From the NCBI GenBank assembly GCA_021014945.1, contig MU266790.1, positions 1-14,128 of the forward strand: a stretch of DNA of 14,128 nt, in the 5' to 3' direction. How positions within the stretch are numbered: the first letter of the stretch is position 1; every line of letters begins with the position of its first letter. The notes below the pieces were generated by a model. It worked only from the letters and a program-made list of their open reading frames with translations. It was not told the origin of the DNA and did not search any database. This stretch comes from Leucogyrophana mollusca. Its lineage: Eukaryota > Basidiomycota > Agaricomycetes > Boletales. Position numbers and translations under genes: made by a program. This document shows, one piece after another, positions 8,454 through 14,128 of the stretch.

Positions 8454-9473
8454 GAAGGGGTACGCAGCTTGCAATGTGCATTGCATGCTGCTGACTAATT
8501 GTGGTGTCAATTAATTAGCAACTGGTGACATGGTTCCACAGCGAAGCGAAGCGTGGCGTCGACACCAGGGCAGCCATGAAGAGCAACGGCCCAACGACAG
8601 CAGAGCTTCTGACTACCTTAGTCAAAGGCTCTCGAGGTCCCCAGGCAGTTGAAGTATACTCCAAGATGGTGTACGCGACAAAGATCAAGCCCCTGGTGGA
8701 TCAGGCGCAGGAAGACGACGAGATTGCCGGTAAAGATTTGGCAAAGTTTTGCCGGGCAACCACCAAGGAGATGTTTGAGAACGAGGACGAAGAACTGCAA
8801 GAGAAGGTCAGAGAGAAAGCGGCCGAGATGAGAAAGGCGCTTGCAGCTAAGAAAGCGGCATTGAAAGCGCCTGTGGATCTCACGCCCGAGCAGATTCAAG
8901 CGTAAGTTGGGAGTTAACACACTCAATAACGATCTTATGACTCACGGTGTGCTTGTCTCCAGAGTTATCGACGATCTACCTGCGCTCGCCACGAACTTCA
9001 TGAAAGGGGCCCATCGCGCGTCGAATTGGTCGATCACCGTGCTGATGGGGGGCATAGACCCTTCAAGAGGGGGCAAGCTTCGTTCGGGAAGGTAAGCAGA
9101 ATCTGCGCCGTATCTTCCTGCGAAGCTCACCTTATATCCAGCTTGCATATTGGACCTGACGGTCAGCCCACGTTCTCTGAGTCCTACGTCGGCTTTAACA
9201 GGACCATGGAGGCATTCGACTTGTTTTTGAAGCAAATCTATGGTCAGTATCTCCATTCGTCGCTAATTGTTGTGTGTACTCACTGTGATCACTGACCATA
9301 TCAGCGCCAGACGCACATGAACCCAACCAGTCGACTAGTGACACACAGTGGCTGGACTCCCCGGACGATGGTGCTGCCATAGGCGAGGACGAGGGTGGGG
9401 ATTTGGCTTTCGCAGACGGGAGCGTCCTTTATACCCTGCCGGCTGGTGGGGAATCACCACCACCTGCGCTCAC

Positions 9474-9783
9474 TGATACATCAATGGGCTCGGCGCCCAA
9501 CTCTGATACATCAAGTTCACTGTCCACGTCTCCTCACGGGCCTGATGTATCAGTCGCTCAGCCCAAGTCTGACACATCAAATCCGCTGTCCGCATCTCCT
9601 CGCCGGCCTGATGTATCAGTCGCCCAGCCCATGTCTGATACATCAAACCCGCTGTCCACATCTCCTCTCCAGCCCGATGTATCAGTCGCTCAAAATTTGC
9701 TGTCATCTGTTGAAAGTGATACATCAGATTCGGTTCCCTCCACGCTGCCGCCACCGCATATCATTTGTCAGAATGATGTATCA
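9474..9783. repeat. Coding decamer array TGATACATCA / TGATGTATCA, nine copies
   Basis: TGATACATCA is exact at 9474, 9504, 9636 and 9717. Its reverse complement TGATGTATCA is exact at 9543, 9609 and 9774. One-mismatch forms are at 9570 (TGACACATCA) and 9675 (CGATGTATCA). Spacings are 30, 39, 27, 39, 27, 39, 42 and 57 bp, all multiples of three. Forward copies encode Asp-Thr-Ser and reverse copies Asp-Val-Ser, alternating through most of the array. The outer copies (9474, 9717, 9774) lie in otherwise unrelated sequence. About 0.03 exact copies would be expected by chance in the whole window on both strands. Confidence 0.9.
9502..9699 (+). repeat. 66-bp (22-residue) tandem repeat, three copies
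   Basis: Units at 9502-9567, 9568-9633 and 9634-9699 encode SDTS(S/N)(S/P)LS(T/A)SP, two variable residues, then PDVSVAQ and two variable residues. Nucleotide identity between units is high, so the expansion is recent. Each unit carries one forward and one reverse decamer. Confidence 0.9.
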
Positions 9784-10262
9784 CAGCAGGTCTTACCGAT
9801 GACTCCATACTTGGCAAATTCGACGATTTTGTCAGTGCCCGATGATCTGGCCTGGAACCAGGGTGGCCAACTCTCGAATGGCGCTTCTGCTTACTATCGC
9901 GCCGGAACGTCCGACCCCCAGGTGTGGGATATGCCGGACATGCCGTTCCATATCTCCGAGCTTTATGCAGCCATCCCACCCGATTTGGATGCGGCTATCC
10001 CGGACGACGCGTCTGACTACACTTGCTTTTTGCGACCTGTCACACCTTCAAGCGATTACAGCAAGACTGTAATTAATTCATCCACACCAACGACGCCCTC
10101 CCATGAGAAAATCTACCAATTTGATTTCTCTGGCTACGATACCGGTCCCAATTTTAGTGTCAATGACAGTAGCGTCAGCCCCGCGTTCTCCCTTCCGGCT
10201 GATTGGGCCAGCATGTTTCCCATCGAAGATTCGAATGCTACCGATGCGACTCCGCCGGGGAT

Positions 10263-10273
10263 GGGGGGGGGGG
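10263..10273 (+). repeat. Run of 11 G within the large gene
   Basis: The run encodes part of a Gly stretch (GMGGGVP). In the given sequence the frame stays open through it. Homopolymers of this length slip easily in replication and sequencing, so the reading frame downstream depends on the exact count. Confidence 0.9.
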
Positions 10274-10410
10274 TTCCCATCCCGGACAATCTCTCACAGA
10301 CCCCTCTTATTTCCTCAGGCTCCGGCGGTGACGAGGAAAGTCGAATTGGGAGCCAGGAGGCACCCACTCCAATCCTAGCAGCCACTGCCACCGGTGTGCC
10401 CAGCGCCAAC

Positions 10411-10710
10411 TCAACTGCCCCGGATACTTGCCCTCCCCTTGTCCCAACACCTGCAACAGTGGTTACAAAGGATGCTACAGCAGTACCCCTCGTTCTGGAT
10501 GAAGCTGTATCATCTCTCGTCACCGAATCAGCCACTGTCATTAGTGTGCGCGATGCCGACTCGACCGCCCCGGATACTCGCCCTCCTGTCATCCCAACGC
10601 CTGCAACAGCGGCTACAAAGGACGCTATAGAAACAACACACGTCCCGGATGAAGCCATATCGTCTCCCGTCATCGAAACGGCAGCAGCGGACGTTGCCAA
10701 TGTCCCTGAC
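10411..10710 (+). repeat. 150-bp (50-residue) tandem repeat, two copies
   Basis: Copies at 10411-10560 and 10561-10710 both encode STAPDT(C/R)PP(L/V)(V/I)PTPAT, then TKDA, then (L/P)DEA(V/I)SS. No gap is needed over the unit. Divergence is higher than in the 66-bp repeats, so this duplication is older. It lies in the disordered part of the large protein. Confidence 0.85.
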
Positions 10711-11015
10711 ACTGGTGACGCCCCTCAGGTTCCCCTGGCGGCACCGGCTGTGTCTGCGTCTGGCTGGCGTTGCGCCAGGCCCCTTGGGAAGCTGCCAAAT
10801 TCAAACGGCGCTGTGTCAGCCGGTGAGGAAGTCCGTCGCTCGTCTCGTGGCCGCATCCCGAACACGCAAAGAGAGAAGGACAACGACATTGGTAAGGAGA
10901 ACTACCCTCCGAAGAGACGTCAGGCCAAGCAGGGAGGCACTGCAAAGTGAGTGTCCACTGAACCACCCATCATACCTTGGTCTAATCCTGTCATAGGCGT
11001 GCCAGGCGCTCTTGA

Positions 11016-11400
11016 GTACGTCTGGACAGTGTGCCTTGCCCCCCGTTGCGACATCCGTGCATCCCTGTGTCCCTGTGTCTCGTAATCTCGTATCCCTCGT
11101 GTCATATCTTGCCCATCTCGCTCGTATCTCGCACATAATATCTTGTTATATATATCTTGCGCGTTCAACTTTAAATCTCATGTCAAATTGCATTATAATA
11201 TATCTCGTTTAGAAAATCTTGTCGCGTATATATATCTTGCAAAAGTCTTGTGTTGTATTTCATTACATAACAAATTTTGTCAATGCCAGTGCAAATATTG
11301 GTCTCGTAGCCCTCGTATGTTGCGTGTAATCTCTGAAAACAAGATTTTGGTTCCATTAAACATGACATTTAGAAAAAATATCATTAGTTCAAGTGTCTGC
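11016..11400 (+). other. 3' flank of the large gene, AT-rich, no gene
   Basis: The stretch starts with T/C-rich words (CTCGTA, ATCTCG, ATATCTTG in many variants) and becomes AT-rich. TATATATATCTTGC occurs exactly twice, at 11147-11160 and 11227-11240. Together with the preceding stop codon this suggests a 3' UTR and polyadenylation region. The open frames here have no coding character. Confidence 0.45.
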
Positions 11401-11702
11401 TGCGTGGGACTTACACATTGAAAAATTTACATGTCGGTTTGGACTTAGAGAAATCTGAGGCATGTAGTGCCTGTGCCAGCACCCCAAAAGGAACAAGGGA
11501 GGAACCCACCTTGTTGGCATCAGGATGTGGGGCCTTGAGATCGGAATGTGAGATGTGTTCCAATCAAAGGAACCAAAGAGGACCCAAGGTAACGGGCCCA
11601 TGCAAAGGAAGGGCAAGGTACTGGTCCCAAAAGGGTGGAGGAGCCGCCGGAAGCCCAAATCAAGCCAAGGTAGGTCAAAGTGCTGTCCAAAACGGGCGGT
11701 AA
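11401..11702. other. Purine-rich degenerate repeat region, no gene
   Basis: Recurrent words such as CAAAGGAACCAAAGAGGACC, CAAGG and AAAAGG(G/A) fill the segment. An open frame (11418-11702) exists but shows no motif and no clear splice structure. It could be an old tandem repeat or a fragment of an unidentified element. It lies between the large gene and the right decamer cluster. Confidence 0.35.
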
Positions 11703-11703
11703 C

Positions 11704-11751
11704 CCCGGATGTATCAGAGTAATGTATTATTGATACATTATTTGCACCGGG
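11704..11751. repeat. Inverted repeat formed around the decamer
   Basis: CCCGG (11704-11708) plus ATGTATCA (11709-11716) pair with TGATACAT (11731-11738) and CCGGG (11747-11751). The 14-nt centre separates the inner arms, and 8 nt on the right side only separate inner from outer arms. The structure places two decamer-like words in opposite orientation next to CCGG-containing arms. Confidence 0.65.
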
Positions 11752-11799
11752 ATTGATGTATCCACCACTATCTGATGAGGAGGCCCTTTTAATACATCA
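11707..11799. repeat. Right cluster of decamer-like words
   Basis: Words are at 11707-11716 (GGATGTATCA), 11731-11740 (TGATACATTA), 11754-11763 (TGATGTATCC) and 11790-11799 (TAATACATCA), each one base off the consensus. They lie in non-coding DNA about 0.7 kb past the stop of the large gene. Confidence 0.75.
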
Positions 11800-12064
11800 T
11801 AACTACGATATGGTCTGGGTAGAGACCAGCGTGGAGGGGTGACAAGAGCTCAAGGCTATGGGACTAGCCGGTCGAGGATATTGGCTGTCACGTCTAAAAC
11901 ACCACGGACGCTGATCGAGATCATCGTCGAGAACAACGAGCATGCCGACATGCACGATTGTCACACCCCATAACCGGGAAGCTTCCGCACACACTTACGT
12001 AATCCGTCCTACTTCACCAGTCTCACCACAGTTTCTCGCGGAATTGAAACCAGCAACCTGCCTT
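11800..12064. other. Spacer between the right decamer cluster and the PEX3 pseudogene
   Basis: No gene is supported. A plus-strand open frame begins at 11942 and runs into the PEX3 N-terminus, but the first 41 codons show no PEX3 character and would add an extension the family lacks. The stretch would correspond to the PEX3 5' flank or to the junction where the copy was inserted. Confidence 0.4.
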
Positions 12065-13285
12065 ATACTCGACAGCGCACGCAGGTATATCTACGAGCGC
12101 CGGAATGGGTTAGCAGCTCTCCTCGGTGGCGTATACGTTGTCAGCCGGTATGTGAACGAGCGCCTGGAGAAGGTGAGGGATAAAGTCGTCAGGGAGAGAT
12201 TGGCAAGGGACAAGTGCGTGATTCGCAGATATATGGTGTATGTGTTGGTGCTGGTTGGGATGTTGGTGCACCAGCCTTCGCCGACGCTTCCAACGCACAC
12301 GAAGCCGCCATGTACACGATCACAGAGCTCATCGCCAAGCTCTCCGAACAGATCCTCGAGGAGACGGACGTCGAGGGCCTTACGCATGAGCTCCAGTCGC
12401 ACTCCAAGTCACGCGCTGCAATTATCCGCAGTTCCTCTTCGTCCCCGTTGCCTGCGCAGTCGAAGCCGCCTTCCGATAGGGAGCCGGACGCATGGTCTGT
12501 GTTGGTGTCGAGTTTGGGCGGGGATGGGAGCTGAGTGGACCAGGGGGCGAGGAGCCGTGGCACGTGGTCGGATTCAGGGGGTATATCTGGGTCTGGATTG
12601 GCGCTGCACCCACACGACTTCCTCGCCACAGCAGGCGCACAGCTCTCAGACTCGATAACTGCGGTCTCCCAGATGAGCTACCCAGGCTCGGCTGGTCCTT
12701 TGACGCACTCTGCGGTTCCATCAATATAGTCTGCCTTCTCGTCCGCCTCCAGCAGTACGTGCAGTAAGGCTGAAAGGAGGTCAAGATGCTTAGTACGTCA
12801 TTCTCTCCGTCCATCGTCCTGCGTCTCGCTCGAACTAACTCTTGGCCTTTCCGCTCTACTTACAACTTGTAACCCTAACATACAACCCCTAACACGCACC
12901 CCCACAGTTCTTAACTCCACGACCCCCATATCCCCCCCCCCCCCACCTCGCCCCTCTCGCGCGCCAGCGCTATGTTGCCTTCGTCTCGCCAGGAGCGGCT
13001 CGAGCGCCACCATTGCTTACACGTATGGTAATAAGCCGTGCTGTGGGACCCGTGTTGGATATGGAAGCGCTGGAGGTACCTCTTGGCTGGGTGGAGCGCG
13101 TGTGCGAGGCACTCCCCGCACCACCCACATTGATCTCCTAACTAAAAGACGACTTACCTGACGACTCGGATCTCGCACACGAGACAAGCCCACCACATAC
13201 TGGCCTCCTTCAGCCGACTATCTCCCTTTCAGATGTCACCGAGATGCGCTTTCTCACGCTCTCGTGGTGGATCCTGCACGTGGGG
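12065..13285 (+). pseudogene. PEX3 (peroxin-3) pseudogene
   Basis: PEX3 anchors in the peroxisomal membrane and recruits PEX19 for membrane-protein import. Exon 1 (12065-12213) reads ILDSARRYIYERRNGLA, then GGVYVVSRYVNERLEKVRDK and RERLARD, the PEX3 N-terminal anchor. The start codon position is ATA. A 59-nt intron (12214-12272) follows, then LRRRF (12274-12288). One extra base at 12289 shifts the frame, which continues as HEAAMYTITELIAKLSEQ and DVEGLTHELQSHSKSR up to SDREPDAW, ending at a TGA (12532-12534). Further traces in other frames are GAQLSDSITAVSQMS (12630-12674), KAE...EVKMLS with a missing segment (12765-12792), Y-V and Q-E-R-L-E-R pieces (12970-13010), and FLTLSWWILHVG (13250-13285). 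They are colinear with PEX3 from memory, but the C-terminal part is absent. This is a decayed, truncated copy; a functional PEX3 should exist elsewhere. Confidence 0.75.
12932..12944. repeat. Run of 13 C in the PEX3 pseudogene
   Basis: The run lies in non-coding or intronic remains between the EVKMLS and QERLER traces. It is a low-complexity tract prone to slippage. Confidence 0.9.
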
Positions 13286-14128
13286 CGGAGGCCTTGCGGA
13301 CGTGCTATGCGCTTTGCCCGCTGTAGGCTGGGGTTACTCCCGTCGATTGATCACCTTGTGTTTTTTGTCGCCGTTGATTGTCGATCTTGTAAGTTGTTTC
13401 CGCCGATCGCGGCCTTTACCTCCGAGAATCGTTCTGGTTTTGCCCCAGTGCAGTGATTCGGAAAACCATGCTCTCACCTCCAATGTACTCCACCTCAATC
13501 TCACCATCCCATTTCTTGCCACACTAATACTGATACCCCTTGAAACACAGAACATCATGGGGACGCGAGAGGTTTCGGCACTGGAAGCGATCATTATCTC
13601 GGATTACGAGGGTCGTTTTCCAGGGCAGTAGTGGCATCACGGCGGGGGATCAAATTCTAGGATGGTGGCGTCGCATGCTCTGGCTCTGTATCGTGGTGTC
13701 TTCTTCATTTTGCCACTGCATTGTTGTTCTTAGGTTCCTACGGAAATCTATCAGCTAGGTGAATATTTTTATTATCCTCAACTTTGTCTAGCTCTCAACT
13801 TTACCGTTATTTTAGTGTCTTGCCTTAGTAAGTCACAGATAACTACCAAACTGTGCGCACTGACACCTGCACCATACAGTATACGTGTCGAAGGGGTCAG
13901 TTTGTCCTTACTGAACAGCATCAGGAAAATCACAAATTTCCTTAGTTGACTTAACCGGCTGAGTAAGACTGATTCAGGCGGCATTAAGCAAAAACACTGC
14001 TAAGCAGAGGCGTGCTTTGAAAATGCATGTCAAGGGATTACTATTGTCTTAATTCACGCTTTTTTTGCTTTTATAAGACGACAAAGCAGATCGGTCTTTA
14101 TTTAAGGCGCCCAACGGCAACAAAGAGT
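13286..14128. other. No supported gene
   Basis: Homology to PEX3 ends near 13285. The rest has T-rich and AT-rich tracts (GCTTTTTTTGCTTTTATAAG near 14060) and a TATTTAAGG word near 14099 that could be a core promoter for a gene beyond the window. Short open frames, such as the plus frame ending at 13631 with GTREVSALEAIIISDYEG near its end, carry no motif I recognise. Confidence 0.4.

Larger units (their letters stand above)
8223..11015 (+). pseudogene. Large uncharacterised Agaricomycete-family protein with one in-frame TGA
   Basis: Exons 8223-8459, 8519-8901, 8963-9091, 9142-9242, 9305-10946 and 10997-11015 join through 50-62-nt GT-AG introns into 836 codons plus stop. Residues 1-283 match a pattern I remember from unnamed Agaricomycete proteins: PEQLEWLKTYY, FWKPMQAAWF, QLVTWFHSEAK, MVYATKIKPLV, AVIDDLPALATNF, ITVLMGG and SLHIGPDG, with a Lys/Glu-rich helix near 160-200. 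The rest is Ser/Thr/Pro/Asp-rich and disordered, with 22-residue repeats (350-415) and 50-residue repeats (653-752). The basic end (KRRQAKQ...AKRARRS) looks like a nuclear localisation signal. Codon 77 is TGA (8451-8453). The frame reopens to Glu-Gly and a good GTACGC donor, and CGA (Arg) would fit the family, so one transition explains it. An intron (8176-8222) ends exactly at the ATG, so a 5' exon may exist. Function unknown; a nuclear DNA- or chromatin-linked role is inference. Confidence 0.7.
6319..11799. mobile_element. Candidate two-gene unit bracketed by decamer clusters
   Basis: Two plus-strand genes (6873-8006 and 8223-11015) are bracketed by non-coding clusters of the same decamer. 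GATATATCAGTCCCGG (6320-6335) and the reverse complement of 11747-11762 (GATACATCAATCCCGG) match at 14 of 16 positions, and both differences are transitions. Subterminal inverted repeats flanking genes are typical of DNA transposons. No longer terminal repeats, target-site duplication or transposase domain were found, so the element status and exact ends are inference. The alternative is that the decamer is a regulatory site shared by neighbouring genes. Confidence 0.35.

Noticed and set aside
8434..8546. Alternative intron that would skip the TGA at 8451
   Set aside because: A GTGAGG donor at 8434 can keep frame only with a weak CGAAG acceptor at 8546, giving a 113-nt intron that deletes the conserved QLVTWF segment.
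10134..10712. Minus-strand 192-codon open frame
   Set aside because: It is opposite the low-complexity, GC-rich repeats of the large plus-strand gene, whose spliced frame is far better supported.
11942..12064. Using the ATG at 11942 as the start of a working PEX3
   Set aside because: It adds 41 residues without PEX3 character, and the frame downstream is broken by a shift near 12289 anyway.
13233..13631. 132-codon plus-strand open frame
   Set aside because: Its start is unsupported, and the recognisable PEX3 trace FLTLSWWILHVG (13250-13285) is read in a different frame, so this frame is best seen as chance.

Overview
The window reads as nuclear DNA of a filamentous basidiomycete, most likely an Agaricomycete. 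The evidence is short phase-preserving GT-AG introns of about 48-73 nt with CTAAC/CTAAT-like branch points, a KDZ-family DNA transposase of the fungal CxC2 type, Agaricomycete-style uncharacterised gene families, and remains of the peroxisomal gene PEX3. No bacterial signals, tRNA or rRNA are seen. It looks like a mobile-element-rich accessory region in which several genes are decaying. All gene models were built by hand from open frames, splice sites and remembered family patterns; no search was run.

Layout: 1-336 holds a mosaic of direct repeats and a TATA-like run. 337-4006 (minus) is an 11-exon KDZ transposase that splices into one 1,041-residue frame but carries one in-frame TAG between the catalytic residues. 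4007-4600 shows no convincing gene. 4600-5180 (minus) has coding-looking fragments of unknown identity. 5369-6209 (plus) is a three-exon gene for a 244-residue protein whose C-terminus resembles the RNase H1 N-terminal/viroplasmin-like domain. 6319-6449 is a tandem repeat carrying a TGATGTATCA-type decamer. 6873-8006 (plus) is a six-exon gene of the 'MGRPR...' type with a TATA box and a duplicated 32-bp upstream element. 8223-11015 (plus) is a six-exon gene for an 836-codon protein of an uncharacterised Agaricomycete family, with one in-frame TGA. Its long disordered half holds nine copies of the decamer in alternating orientation. 11016-11700 is AT-rich and then purine-rich non-coding DNA. 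11704-11799 carries another decamer cluster, including an imperfect inverted match to the left cluster. 12065-13285 is a broken PEX3 copy. 13286-14128 shows no supported gene.

The most interesting structure is the decamer TGATGTATCA (reverse complement TGATACATCA). It occurs 7 times exactly and twice with one mismatch inside the 8223-11015 gene, always in register with codons. It also occurs in non-coding clusters on both sides of the two-gene unit 6873-11015. A 16-bp inverted pair (6320-6335 and 11747-11762, 14/16 identical with only transitions) brackets the same unit. I propose, as inference, that about 6.3-11.8 kb is one mobile or self-regulating unit whose proteins may recognise this site. 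The transposase and the large gene are each interrupted by a single nonsense codon, and the PEX3 copy has lost its start and has frameshifts, so the locus is largely decaying.
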